From assembly GCF_020085105.1 (NCBI RefSeq), contig NC_058063.1, positions 6,544,501 through 6,608,500 of the forward strand: a stretch of 64,000 bases of DNA, given 5' to 3'. Below, one piece after another: positions 1 through 11,837 of this stretch (position 1 is the stretch's first letter; the number at the start of each line of letters is the position of its first letter). This DNA comes from Siniperca chuatsi. Taxonomy: Eukaryota; Chordata; Actinopteri; Centrarchiformes; Sinipercidae. A program made the translations under genes and the position numbers. The notes below the pieces were generated by a model, which saw nothing but the letters and a program-made list of their open reading frames with translations, ran no database searches and was not told the origin of the DNA.

Positions 1-229
1 GCAATACTGCAGTAAAAAAATCCTCCATTACAAGTCAAAGTTAAGCATTGAGTCTCAAAAGTAAAGGAAGGCTGCTCTTCATTCAGAAAAATGGGCCCAT
101 GTTATACAAAATTATATTAGTAAATTATTTATATTGACGCATTCATGTGGAGGCAGCATTATACTATCGTAGGTTAAGGTGGAGCTAATTTTATGCATAA
201 TCCTAATCTGTAAAGAAAATAGTATCTAA

Positions 230-350
230 AGCTGTCAAAAAATGCAATGGAGTAAAAAGTACAATAATTCCTTCTGAATTGTTAGAAGTATAAAACAGAC
301 CAAATTAAGTACAAGTGCCTTTAATTTGTACTTGAGTACAGGTTGTTGGA
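230..350. repeat. Fragment of a teleost AGTACTT-rich interspersed repeat
   Basis: TGGAGTAAAAAGTACAATA and GTACTTGAGTACAGG match the repeats at 54285-54935 and 62205-62350. The core pattern (ACTCAAGTA..GTACTTAAGTA) recurs in many fish genomes. I do not assert a family name. Confidence 0.55.
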
Positions 351-469
351 TAAACAGTAGGCTAGGCCTAACTCAAAATATAGCGTTGACATTAAAACAA
401 ACAAAACCTACTGCAAGAAAATGCTCAACTGCTCTGCAGGAGCAATGGACTCCCTGTAGTTAGTAGTTA

Positions 470-770
470 TTTTTGTGATGCTAGGCCCGACGATTGACAG
501 CAATTGTCAAACTGTCCCTGACTCATCCTAAAATAAGCCTTGAACCAACCATCATCCTGGCGAAGCTTCTGGACTAGCTGCTGGTAGCCCACTCCCTGTG
601 AATTCTCCTCTTTCTGAGGGTCTCATGTACCCACATGGATCTCCGTTTTCCTGTGTCCAGTCTACTAACTCTGTCTGATCGAGGCCTAAGAGTGGAAACA
701 CCTCTACATGCTGCTGACAATCACAAAGGCCAAGAAATACACAGTAAAATGCCTGCAAGGTCAAAAGGTC
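470..770 (-). mobile_element. PIF/Harbinger transposase fragment
   Basis: On the minus strand, between about 600 and 470, one frame reads GVGYQQLVQKLRQDDGWFKA followed by YFRMSQGQFDN. This resembles the N-terminal part of HARBI1-like transposases (LVxELRxDxxxFxxYFRMxxxQFD). Upstream in another frame is a short coding-like stretch of about 70 residues. No terminal repeats or DDE residues were found, so this is a dead fragment. Confidence 0.5.
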
Positions 771-1487
771 TCAAGACTGCCTCATTTATGTGTTCACAGT
801 AGAAACAGAGCCACAATGATAGTTAAACATAATTAGAGCAAAGCCTGATTACTCCACCCTGTTCTTAGACATTATTATTTCAACAACATACCCCACTAAG
901 ATCTGATCAAGTGGTCTATTTTGACAATATTGCGACCAAAAATTGTTGGAAGTCAAACTGATATTTCCAGAATTTGTCAGACTTTTGACAAAAAACCTCT
1001 TGTTTGCTGCCTTATTCATAGTTAGCTAGATAAGAAATTGATGTCAGTTTCATCGCTGTATGTTGAGTCCAGCAACATTATAGCCTAGCTTAGCATAAAT
1101 GCTGGAAGTGAAGGGAAACAGCTAGCCTTCATAAATAGAGCAAGGTCTTCCAACAACCCCTAAACTGTCTTATTTAAATGTTCTGTCATATTAGCTAGCA
1201 AGCTAGTCACCCATACCTCCAAGAGCCATCTGGGTCGTAGTCAATGTTAGTGCTCAAAGCTGGCAAACCCAAAAACAGGACAGGTTTGGAATGCTGCACA
1301 CATCACTGCAACCTGCTATTCACAGTCAAGAAAGAGTTACAGTGTGTAAACTAACTAGACAGAATGTGTAAATAAGCAGCTTTGAAGGCAGCTTTATATT
1401 TTATACATTTTTGCAGATTTTTCTAAATTGTTCACATTTTTTCACCCTAACTTTGAATGCTAAATTCCCTGTGCACTGTAGTTAGGG

Positions 1488-1620
1488 TTGCCAACCGTCC
1501 CATAAAATACGGAATCATCCCCTAATTGAAAACTAAAAGACATGTTCCGTATTGAACTGATACAGAACAAGCTTTTTTCTGTATTTTTGAGAATCAATCC
1601 ACCGCAAGTAAATGAGAGAG
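1488..1620. repeat. Possible interspersed repeat with a GTTGCCAACCGTCCC core
   Basis: AGGGTTGCCAACCGTCCCAT followed by AAAATACGGAA, with later TTCCGTATTGA and CTGTATTTTTGAGA, looks like a recurrent vertebrate repeat that I remember only vaguely. No second copy in the window, so family and limits are uncertain. The rest of 1-2040 holds no recognisable gene. Confidence 0.3.
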
Positions 1621-2638
1621 AAATAGGTTAGACTATTAAGACAGGGCGATTTGTATGAGACAGAAGGAAACCCTCCTGCTCTGTTATCTCTCAGCCTGTC
1701 TGTCATGTTATATTCCATTACCCAAACAGAGAATGTGCTTCTCATTGGCCGTGACTAACAACCAATGAGAAGCTTGAGTAACAGTGTTGCTACTATACAC
1801 CTGACAGTGGCTTTCAACGGGCAGGACCAGGATGAAGTTACATTTCCAGGTGTGTTCAACAGACAACTGGACACACGAAATAGTTCAAGATTTATTTCCA
1901 TTATGGTCTTTCACTTACAGCATCATTGAATCTGGCCTTTTAAATATACCGGTTTTGTTGGAAAAAAATAATTCATTGTCTACTAAAAGAATTAAAGGAT
2001 TCTGAATACATAGTTGCTTTTGTAGAAAAAAATTTACAATGTGAAGACATCCTGCTTGAAACCACACAGACACAAAAACAAAGATAGCACAGGTTTGAAA
2101 ATGTGCATATGTCCGACCCTTAGCAAAGCATACAGAGATCTGATCATTTGACTGCAGACCACAAAGGAAGCTATAAACAAATTCATCAGTGGGTTTGTAG
2201 CAACATGTACAAAAAATGTAGACTAAGAGTAAGGCATACAGTATTTCCCAGAACAGAGGAGCGGATGTTCTATTCCTTGAACCATTAAATCAAGAGAATG
2301 TGTTGCCGGTCTGTGAGGCTTCATACTACACATGTCCACATTGTCAGTGGTTAAGGTGTTTTCAACAGTCCAGCACTGAGAGACCGATACAATAGGTATA
2401 GTGACAGTGGAAAGATGGCACCTTTGCCAGCACATAAAAAAAACACATCAGACAGCTGTACTGTCATTTCACAAGCTTGTTCAAGTAGCTTACTGCAACC
2501 CAAGGCTTTACATTCATTATGTATTTGTATAATGTTGACAAAACTGTTCGTATTTTAAGAAAATGTACATCACTTCTCAAGACAGGTGTTAACAAACATC
2601 TTACACAAAAACAAAACACAAATGAAACATGTCCAGTT

Positions 2639-4237
2639 CTACTGCCTTACACTGGAGTACACACAGTCACTCATGGTGTTGTCTCTCGGTTTTCTTGATC
2701 TGTTGGACCTGTGATCCCTTAAAGCAGCATAATGGAGGTTGTCTGCATCTTGGTAACCCTGGCAAAAAGTATTTTAATGAATCATAATACAATACATGAA
2801 AGAAATAAACAAAACAACTAACTGCTGTAATGTTAAATGTGTCAGATTTTTCTTTTAAATAGATAATATTCACCTCTGTATTTGTTGTGGTAGAAGCTGA
2901 AACTCTCTGAGACGCTGTTGTGAAACACAGAAAAAGCTCTTTATTTTTAAAGCCATCTTCAGTGAATACAGTCAGTTAGATAAAAACTGTACTAGTTACC
3001 TGTACATTGGCAGATGTTTCTCTTGTTCATCATGCACACTGAGAAAGCCAGTAAAACGACCAGGATGGTGGTGAATACCAAAGCTCCGCTCAAGAAATTC
3101 ACAAGAGGGTCTGGAGAGTTCACCTCATCTGTAGATAAAAATACGTTTTAAAACCAAAAACTACGGAATACGTTTTATGATTGATTTTTTTCAAAGTCCA
3201 AAGTATCTATATCAGTATCAGCCTGAAAAAGCCAATATTGGTCGAGCTACACCTTTTGGCTGTTATCTCTGTATTTATGTAAAAATTGATTAGGCAGTAG
3301 TAAGAATTACTTCTCTGCTAGAATTTTACAGTACTTACCAGCAAAGTCCAGCTTGGTCCCGTTTCCAAACAGTATGTGTCCACATGCGGCAACAGCACAG
3401 TAGTAGGTCCCAGCATGAGAAAGATTCAGACTCTTCAGTGGCAAGTTGTAGACACAGGTGTTTGTTTGTGTGTTGGGTTTCCTCTCACACTGATCATTCC
3501 TGCCTCCATGGGTGTACATGAGTCCTGGATGAGATTCTTCAGAGTTTCTGAACCAGTAAACATTGTGTTCTCCATCACAGGTCCCAGTGTGTACTGTACA
3601 GTTCAGAGTCACAGAGCCTCCTGGCTGGATGGTCTCAGATGCTGACTGATGGACCGAAGCTTGGATGTTCAAACCTGAACCCTTTACACTGACAGTAATG
3701 CCCTCTGCAAACTCAAAAGTGTATGCATAGCAACTTATGCAGTAGTAAGTAGCTGAGTCTGAAATGTGCAAATCCGAGATTGTCAAGTGATTGTTCCCAT
3801 TGTTAGTCTCCAGTGTGAAACGTGGATTGTTCCTGAATTCATCAGTAAAAGTGCCAGCTTTATCATGTTTAAAGAAGGTAGAGATAAGCCTTGGTTTCTG
3901 TCCTAGAGTTTGCTTATACCAGTAGAACATAGCTGCAACCTTGTCACCATCATAGAAACATCGTAATGTCACGTTGTCTCCAACATTGGCTGATAAAAAA
4001 CCATTGTCTTGACGCACAGACAAGGACAATTTAGGATTAGTTGTCAGAGCTGATCAGAAAAGAGACATAGAAAGGTCGCGATCAATGTAATGATAGACGT
4101 TTCTCATAATAATTAGAAATTATACCAACAATGAATATTAATTTGTAAGGATGCAAATACATCCACAAAAGACCCAACTTACCTAATCTCCACAGGCAAA
4201 GACAAGTCAGATATGAAGCAAACTTCAGAGATGTCAT
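2639..4237 (-). CDS. nitr: Novel immune-type receptor, inhibitory type (NITR copy 1)
   Basis: Five coding exons: 4237-4183 (leader), 4049-3339 (V and I domains), 3128-3000 (transmembrane), 2914-2874 (linker), 2758-2639 (tail, TAG). All have GT/AG ends; phases 1,1,1,0 fit exactly, giving 351 residues. NITRs are teleost type I surface receptors of lymphoid and NK-like cells. The V domain runs from about residue 25 to 137 (CFYDGD, FYWYKQ, DSATYYC) and ends in FAEG where a J-like FGxG is expected. The I domain follows (LNC, VYWFRN, GTYYC) and ends in FGNGT. It has six cysteines, the usual I-domain number. The transmembrane segment has no charged residue, so adaptor pairing is unlikely. The tail has an ITIM, LHYAAL (Tyr about 322), and a second motif, CVYSSV (Tyr about 346). 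CDR3 has an extra cysteine (CISC). An in-frame upstream ATG exists at 4276, but the ATG at 4237 matches the paralogues. Family assignment is firm; ligand unknown. Confidence 0.93.
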
Positions 4238-4261
4238 AGTGATCAAAATGTCTTGAAGAAT

Positions 4262-4330
4262 ATAGAGAACCCCCATATGTTCTCTACTCTTAGAGAGAGG
4301 ACTCTGTCTGATTGGCTAACAAGAAGTGAC
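4262..4330 (-). promoter_or_regulatory. Proximal promoter of NITR copy 1, CCAAT box
   Basis: An inverted CCAAT (ATTGG at 4311-4315) sits about 75 bases upstream of the start codon, inside a block shared with the other copies: GTTCTCTACTCTTAGAGAGA, then GACTCTGT, then GATTGGCT. Conservation of the block and its spacing among paralogues supports a core promoter. No convincing TATA box. Confidence 0.5.
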
Positions 4331-4999
4331 ACTGAATGTCCTATTTTGGAAATAGTGAACACATGTTCATTTCCCCCTCCATTGTCAATTTTGGTTCTTG
4401 AGTCAAGACACGTGGAGAGATGCTACTAGAACCACAATATTACTCGTGAGCCTGATCATAAAATCACTAACAACAGGCATAACTTGGTAAAAAAAAAAGT
4501 TATCTAGTTATGCTCAACTAGAGTTATCTTCTGTCCACAGATCTCTCACTTTCATTAGTCGACATCAGAAGCAGAAACTGGGTCCAGTGGGTATTTAGAG
4601 TGGGCTTTGAGGACCGACCGCAAAGACAAAGACACAAGATGTATCAGACATTTCCTTTCAGATTAATGTAGAAAACTGAAAAGTAATGAATTAAAAGACT
4701 TAGGAGAAGTACTGAATTTCACGTATGATGCTGTATTAATGTAATTTGTTCTACTACACCAACCCAGATGAACACAACTTAACACTGCTTAGCTCAACAT
4801 GAGTGCAAACTTTAAGGAATTGAAACTTTAGGCAACTAAAACAACTTGGACAAGGGTAGGGTAAAGTGTTTGGTCAACATATTGTTTCAGTGTAAAACAC
4901 AGCCTGCTCCTTGCCCTGCCCCCAACAAATCACCTGTTCCACAAGGACAAACGTTTCTCACACTATATTCAAAAAAGCAAGTTGTTTGCATTTTAAAGT

Positions 5000-5130
5000 T
5001 ATCACATATTTCAGGCAAGAGGTCAATCTTCCTGCGTTCAAGCTCTGCTATGATGATGAAGTTTCCACTAATGGAAACACCACCTTCAGCACAGGAGTGA
5101 TAAAGGTGAATGCTGAAAGTTGTGCTAAAC
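5000..5130. repeat. Upstream block of the NITR unit, copy A
   Basis: TTCAAGCTCTGCTA, TTTCCACTAATGGAAAC, CACCACCTTCA and CACAGGAGTGA recur in the same order at 15826-15935. This copy is about 0.8 kb upstream of NITR 1; the other is about 1.4 kb upstream of NITR 3. Function unknown: it may be a distal control element or a remnant of the duplicated unit. Confidence 0.55.
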
Positions 5131-5769
5131 CCGAAAGATGCCACCAGCACAAATGTTCCTGAAAAGAGGGTATTATTTGATCTTGACCACCTGTCTCCTC
5201 TCCTGCTCTCTGCCTGTGTCATAGATGTATCTCTGGCGCTGGCAAAGCTCTAAAATGAAGTGTGGACATAGGTCTGGCTATGCGAGACTATGGTTGTATA
5301 AAGAGCTGCAGTGTATGTTTGACCGAGAGCGGAGCTGAGGTGCACACACGCAGAGAGCAGAGGCTGGGGACAGGACGAAGCGTGCGCTGTGGCTGAATTC
5401 ACACAAAATCCTGCAGTGTGGCTCCTTCCAGCAGCGTTGTGCGGAGATGTGGGCGATTTTATTTGTGCTTTAGAATGTAGCCACTGTGAAACAATCAGAA
5501 AACAACGTTTTATTTCTCTTACTCACTGCTTTGTTCTCCGTAATGCCGCTCCCTCTCTTTATTCATTCTCCAGTTCGCTCTCTCTCTCGCCCCTTGAGCT
5601 GGGGAGGAGGAGCCAACTTTGAATCGTGTGTTTACAATCAGCAACCGAAAAATCCTACTCATTCTGCCTTTAATGTTACAGAGTTGCAATGTGTAAATTA
5701 CTTGCTTTTTAATTTTATTACACCCTCTTTTAGCCTTTTGGCACTGATTTATTGGTATAATCTAGTAAA

Positions 5770-6250
5770 ATAGTCTGGGCATTACTGTGTGGCTGCTGCG
5801 CATGAAAACACTGCAGAGACTTCCTGTTTGAAACCACAAAGACAAAGAGAGCAGAGGGTCCTAGAAAAGTACATGACCAAAGTATATTGATTGATGATCT
5901 TTGACTGCTGACAACACAGAGGCTAAAAAGAGATCTTTACACCTCTGGGTTTGTGGTGTACAGTCAGCAATAAACATTATTGTGTCTAACAATAATCAAC
6001 CTGCAAAGACAATTTGGGAAAGACATTTATCAGTACACTTAAGGCGGACACCCACTATCTGACAGATTGGTTGCCTCCATGTTCAAAATGTGTATTCAGA
6101 AATGACGTGTTGTTTCTGAGAATGCAGCCGTATCTGGAAGGAGTCACATCCGTATCAATCATGCTTGATGTTTGCAGAGGCTAGCTGATAATGTCCCTCT
6201 TAAATTTCAGAATGTATAGTACATTAAAAGCACTTGAAATGTGAGCATGC
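5770..6250. repeat. 3' flank of the NITR tandem unit (copy behind gene 2)
   Basis: This stretch (for example CTGCAGAGACTTCCTGTTTG and CCTAGAAAAGTACATGACCA) closely matches 10910-11360 behind gene 3 and more weakly 2040-2215 behind gene 1. All three lie 3' of their NITR. The duplication that made the three genes therefore included their downstream flanks. Confidence 0.7.
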
Positions 6251-6988
6251 TAGCTACCTTACTGTTGCTGAGAGTTTTATTTGCTTTTGAAGTAACCACT
6301 AAGAAGGGCTCAATAACATAAAGTTTCACTTTCTGTTAAATTTGGCTTTGTCACATTCTCTTATGAACTTTCTCCTTCTCTCACTCATTTTTATGAATAA
6401 ATTTGCAATTTTGTTTCAACTAGGGAGCAAATGCTCAAGTGTTTTTCTTTTTTGTCTAGTGAAGAGCGAGAGAGAAATCACACTTGAACCAAAAAAACCC
6501 ATAATTTTTGAACAAGCATGTGAATGCACAATTGCATCTTGTAATGTGTTGCCCCATGACATCAGCCAATCTTCCTGTGTGCCCACTGTACCGATGTCAA
6601 TGTTTACATTATGACCAGGAAATGAGACATAACTACCACAAAGCGTCTCCCAGTCAGTAGTGCGAATTTTCCAGTGTGAACACTCTCTTACCTACCTGAG
6701 CCCACACGCACCACAGAGCTGAGTTGTGTGTGATTGTGTGTTTGTACACTGTAAGCTACAGTCATAGTGACAGTAAAATAACACCTTTGACAACAAAGGT
6801 CATACTTTATCAAGAAAGCATGGTGGCTGAAAGCACTTGTTTTATTAGTTTATTGCAGGGAAAGACTTAACATTCAGTATATTGAGGTGACAGCAATGTT
6901 CCTTTTCTAGAAAAAAAAATGCATGATATAGCTTTATAGACAAGTTCTTCTTACACAGAAACAAAGTACAAATGAAATGTTTCCAGCT

Positions 6989-9204
6989 CTATTGCCTTAC
7001 ACTGGAGTACACACATTCACTTTGTGTGTCACCCCTCTGTCTTGTTGATCTGTTGACCTTGTGTACGCTCAAAGCAGCGTAATGGAGGTTGTCTGAATCT
7101 TGGTAATCCTAGCAATAAAACACAATTTTAACATTTAATCACCATAGTAATACACATCACTTGTCTGATGCACATATATATTGAACACACCGACAGAAAC
7201 ACCTGTACAGTATAACACACATTGATATAACAGCGCTCCACCTAACAGCTACTGTATGCAGTATGTATTTAAGAGCGATTGTACTGAATTGCATTAATTT
7301 GCACAGGTGTTACTTTTTTCATCCCCTATACATTGTTGTTGTGCTGTATTATGTATTGTTATAGTGGTGCAATATTTCAAAAATACTCACCTCTGCATTC
7401 GGAGTCAAGGCAGCTGAAGATCTTGAGTCTGGTTAAACAAAAAAACAACAACAAAAGCTTTCAAAATTCACTAAGATGGTGGTGAGAGGACCAGTTCTTT
7501 TAACTTTTTGATTTTTCTATTCAACTACTACTCAAATATGGGCTGTGGCTTAGAGGTAGAGGTCGTCCACTGCGCCTTCGGTGTGTGAGTGTGTGTGTGA
7601 ATGATTAGTTTCTTTGTTGTGATGAGCAGTTGGCACCTGCCGTGAGTGTATGAATGGGGTGAATGGCATGTAGCGTAAAGCGCTTTGAGTGGTCGGAAGA
7701 CTGGAAAGACGCTATACAAGTGCAGTCCATTACCATTTACCATATGATGGAAAATGAAGCACAGCACAATAGCATAGCAACATAAATGAATCAATAAAGA
7801 CCCATACTAAAACCACTACAGCATACTACAACCACTACAGTTAAATGGTGTTGGTGTTACAGTATGTAACACCAACACCATTTAACAGTGGAAAGCCTCC
7901 ATCTATGTATGGCCTCTCTAGTTAATAATCGCGTTGACTGGCTCATTTTTCCAAATATTGATGACTGAAAATCATCACTGAAGGTGTAATTTTTGTTGCT
8001 GATGAGATTAGCAGCTAATAAACCATGGAATTAAGTAAATACAGTAGTCGTAAAAAAATGACAGTTAGCCTACCTGTACATCGGCAGCTGTTCCTTTTGT
8101 TCATTGTATATGCTGCATATGCCAGTACACCAACCAGGATGGTGGTGAATGCCAAAGCTCCAATCAAGAAATACACCAAGAGAAAAGAGTCATCTACAGA
8201 TCCAGACGTAGAAGGAGGAGACATTACAGAGCTGTAGTATAATGAGAAGGTAGTAATCATAACTACAGTATATATGAAACATCTGCTATAATGTTACTTA
8301 CACTCTAAGTCCAGCTTGGTCCCGTTTCCAAACAGTATGTGTCCACATGCAGCAACAGCACAGTAGTAGGTCCCAGCATGAGAAAGATTCAGACTTGTCA
8401 GTGGCAAGTTGTAGAAACAGGTGTGTGTTTGTGTGTTGGGTTTCCTCTCACACTGATCATTCTTGCCTCCATGGGTGTACATGAGTCCTGGATGAGATTC
8501 TTCAGAGTTTCTGAACCAGTAAACACTGTGTTCTCCATCACAGGTCCCAGTGTGTACTGTACAGTTCAGAGTCACAGAGCCTCCTGGCTGGATGGTCTCA
8601 GATGCTGACTGATGGACCAAAGCTTGGATGTTCAAACCTGAACCCTTTACACTGACAGTAGCACCCTCTGCAAACTCCAAATCATATTCATAAGAGCCTA
8701 CACAGTAGTAAGTAGCTGAGTCTGAAATGCGTAAATCAGCGATTGTCAAGTGATTTTTACCGTTTCCTGTGTCTAGTGTGAAACGAGGATTTTTCTTGAA
8801 TTCGTTATCAAGGGTGGCACTTTTTTTATGTTTATAGAAGGTTGAGATGAGCCTTGGTTTCTGTCCCAGAGTTTGCTTATACCAGTAAAACATCACTGCA
8901 TCACCTTCATAGAAACATCGCAAAGTTAGGCTTTCACCAACATTAGCTGAATAAAAACCACTCTCTTGACGCACGTAGATGGACAAGTTCAGTTCAGTCA
9001 TCTGAGCTGAAGAGAAAAGAGATCCAGAAAGAGCACATTTAATTCAATGATATAAGTTTATTGCTAGATTGCTATAGCCTGTATGCAAAATTTGGAACCA
9101 TAGTAACTATAGAAGTTGTTTACAAATACATTTACGAAAGACAACTTACCTATTCTTCCCAAGAACAGACAAGTCAGATACATAGCAAACTTAAGAGGTG
9201 TCAT
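6989..9204 (-). CDS. nitr: Novel immune-type receptor, inhibitory type (NITR copy 2)
   Basis: Coding exons 9204-9150, 9006-8302, 8193-8074, 7428-7391 and 7108-6989 give 345 residues with the same phases as the neighbouring copies. The leader begins MTPLKFAMYL; an in-frame ATG nine bases upstream (9213) is an alternative start. The V domain has LRCFYEGDA, FYWYKQ and DSATYYC, and ends in FAEG instead of FGxG. The I domain is nearly identical to that of copy 1 and keeps six cysteines and FGNGT. The transmembrane exon encodes an uncharged segment around FTTILVGVLAYAAY followed by NKR. The tail carries LHYAAL (Tyr about 316) and CVYSSV (Tyr about 340). AATAAA signals (TTTATT on the plus strand) lie about 140-150 bases past the stop near 6840-6853. 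Intron 3 holds a SINE and a perfect hairpin. Intact and likely functional as an inhibitory receptor. Confidence 0.93.
7540..7742 (+). mobile_element. SINE-like element in intron 3 of NITR 2
   Basis: The head GGCTGTGGCTTAGAGGTAGA resembles a tRNA-derived A-box. The body holds GTGTGTGAATGATTAGTT, and the tail AAAGCGCTTTGAGTGGTCG then CTATACAAGTGCAGTCCATT, all characteristic of a short element common in teleosts. It is inserted antisense to the NITR and far from its splice sites. Confidence 0.65.
7840..7886. repeat. Perfect 21-bp inverted repeat with 5-bp loop
   Basis: GTTAAATGGTGTTGGTGTTAC at 7840-7860 is followed by a 5-base spacer and its exact reverse complement at 7866-7886. It lies in intron 3 of NITR 2, about 100 bases 3' of the SINE. 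Confidence 0.9.
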
Positions 9205-9229
9205 CGTGTTCATTTTGCCATGTTGAATG

Positions 9230-9300
9230 AATTGAATCTCAATACGTTCTCCACTCTCAGAGAGAAGACTCTGTTTGATTGGCTGACGAGAAGTAGGACC
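9230..9300 (-). promoter_or_regulatory. Proximal promoter of NITR copy 2, CCAAT box
   Basis: Same cassette as copy 1: GTTCTCCACTCTCAGAGAGA followed by an inverted CCAAT (ATTGG at 9278-9282), about 75 bases upstream of the start codon. Confidence 0.5.
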
Positions 9301-9329
9301 TCATATCCTTATTTGGAAACAATGAACAC

Positions 9330-10900
9330 ATGTTCAGTGCTGCCTTGAATGCATAGAATGCATGCTTGACCTGCGAGCTCAAGCAGGTCTTTTGAGAGAC
9401 GTTACATTCTATTATCTGATTTCTTCTCTTTCATTCATTCGTGGACAATGGCAAGACTTATTATACGTTGTTAATGTTAAGCTAATGTTCTGTAAATGGT
9501 AAATTTGTGTTAAAAAGAACTCATTAGGGTACTTTCAGGTTATGCATGTAACATTTAAAGTATGCCCGTTGATGATGTCTTCAGTCTTATCGTTTAGAAA
9601 GAGTTTAAAAGCATGCACATTTGTGATTGCTATACAACCTCCTCACAAATCAGCTGTGGCTAATAAAGGAGTCAAATTCATACAAATTGCGGGCAACATA
9701 TCAACAGAAAGCTGGGGTGCCCACCCCTATCGTACACAGTCACTCCCGTGGGTCCTTCTTTGTTTCTAACAAACTGCTAACTTTGCAAACGTCAACACTG
9801 TCAGTAACGTTATACAATTAGCTACCTTTATAATCTATCACTAAATTCATCTGTTTACTCACCAGTGTTTCTCTAGAAGAAACATTGCATCAAACTTCAT
9901 CCCTTTACTTGTCAAGAGCTGTCTCCAGCGGTGGAAAGCAAGGCCAAGGTTAAATCTTGTTTTGCTTCTATTTCTATCACTTCGTTCTGTGCCGCCGAAC
10001 ATGGTTTCTTGCTCTTGGGGCAGCGCTACTTCTTCATCCCCTCATGTTGGACTGAGGGCCGAGTGGACGCTACAGTTACTCACTATCACCTCTCGAGGTA
10101 CAAAGTGGTATCATGAGACAGGACGGGCCGGGGCTAGTTGGTTAGCATGCTATCTTCAGTAGATATGCAACACAATACATAGACGAGACGTCTTTGACAC
10201 AACGTCAAAACTGTTGAAAAAATTGTATAATTTTTTGATAATTTTAGTTATTTTTTTTAATTTAAACTAAAATTCTTACATATACTACTTTTAAAGGAAC
10301 ATTTTGCTGACTTCTTGTCTATAATATCCATCCATTTTTGCGAGAGTTGTTGTCAGTGTCAGCACAGACAGACTGACATTGTATGGGACAACAGGGGGCT
10401 GGAACATTTGTTCAAAGATTAATCATAAGAAATAACCAATGCCAACAGGAAGAAGAGCTGTTGATGTTGCTGTAACCAAATATTATGTCTGTATTATGTC
10501 AGCAAATTTAATAATATATTTTTTGTTGTGGCTATTATTGGTACATGTGGCTATAATTGCTGGTAACAGTAGTTAGTTACATAGGGATGTTCACTGCCTC
10601 ACCGACTCCTTCCCAAGCACACATATCATGGCCGCTTGGTTAATATAACAGCCTGTGTTTTAAAAGACGGGCAGAAATACAAGGTTTCTGTGGGTGGACA
10701 TGATAAGATGCTCAGGCTTACACCAACATGAGCACATCAGTCCCCAAGCACCGCTGGTCATGAGGGTTTCTGGCAATGATTAGCTGTATTCCACTGCACT
10801 GATTTTGAGAAAAACATTGAAATAAATTAGTGCATATTCAGTTTCTAGTTATTATTTTTAGTTATTATTATTAGTTTGATTGCTAAAATAATTTCTTCTG
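9330..10900. other. Gene-free stretch between NITR 2 and the flank of NITR 3
   Basis: No open frame with recognisable similarity, no splice-consistent exon and no clear repeat ends. It separates the upstream side of gene 2 from the duplicated flank at 10910. Confidence 0.5.
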
Positions 10901-10909
10901 ATCTTAAAA

Positions 10910-11360
10910 CAGTCTGGGCATTAAAGGTATACCGTGTGTCTACTGTGCATGAAAACACTGCAGAGACTTCCTGTTTGAAACCATAAAGACAGAGGGAGCA
11001 GAGGGGCCTAGAAAAGTACATGACCAAAGTATATTGAGAGCTAATCTTTGACTGCCGACCACACAGAGGCTAAAAAAAGATCCTTACACCTCTGGGTTTG
11101 TGGTGCACAATCAGCTCATTTACAGGAAACAGACTGAAGAATAACAGGCATTATCAATACACTAGGGGTTGGCGCTCACTATGGGACAGATTGGTTTGTG
11201 CCGCATGCTACATTTATAAATCACATGTTGGCAGGTCTTGTTGTTACCCTGCTGTGAGAAGGTCGGCTCTGATGGTTCGGAGCACGCTACCATGCCTTGA
11301 AGGAGTCATGTGCATAGCAAACATGCTTGATGTTTGCAATGCCATACCGATTGTGTCCCG
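10910..11360. repeat. 3' flank of the NITR tandem unit (copy behind gene 3)
   Basis: Paralogue of 5770-6250, sharing GAAAACACTGCAGAGACTTC, CCTCTGGGTTTGTGGTG and ACATGCTTGATGTTTGCA at matching spacing. No coding potential seen. Confidence 0.7.
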
Positions 11361-11552
11361 CTGACTTTGAGCTAGTGTCGCTGTGAGTTTAAAGCGCTTT
11401 TGATTGACTAACCACAGACAAGAACCAAAATAATGTGTGTTGTGTGAAGGGAGAAACATTACACATGTACAGACTGTCAATGATGAAGGTATTACCGCTC
11501 ATGTCTTTAGCAGTGGGTAGTAGATTTGTTTTTATATTCATTTTCAAGGCAA

Positions 11553-11557
<5 letters not shown>

Positions 11558-11612
<55 letters not shown>
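11558..11612. repeat. (CT)n microsatellite
   Basis: Uninterrupted CT dinucleotide tract of about 55 bases, in the 3' flank of NITR 3. Confidence 0.98.
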
Positions 11613-11613
<1 letters not shown>

Positions 11614-11837
11614 AGTACCAGAGCCCACAATCACCACAGACATCAGTTATGTGTCGTTGTATGTTTGTACATTTGAGCATCGTGAGAGTGGAAATATGGC
11701 ACCTAGATCACATCAAAGAAACTTGGCTTAACTGTAGCTGAAGGAACATGTTTATTTGGTGCTTTGCAAGGTAAATCTTTACATTCAGTATATGGAGGTG
11801 AAATCGGAAAGAAGTGTCACAATGAAACATGTCAGTT

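Noticed and set aside
3376-3645. Plus-strand open frame of 89 codons, repeated at 8339-8608
   Set aside because: It is the antisense shadow of the conserved NITR I domain and appears in both copies only because the coding strand is conserved.
11389-11731. Open frames of RERERE and SLSLSL on both strands
   Set aside because: Translation of the (CT)n tract; no protein.
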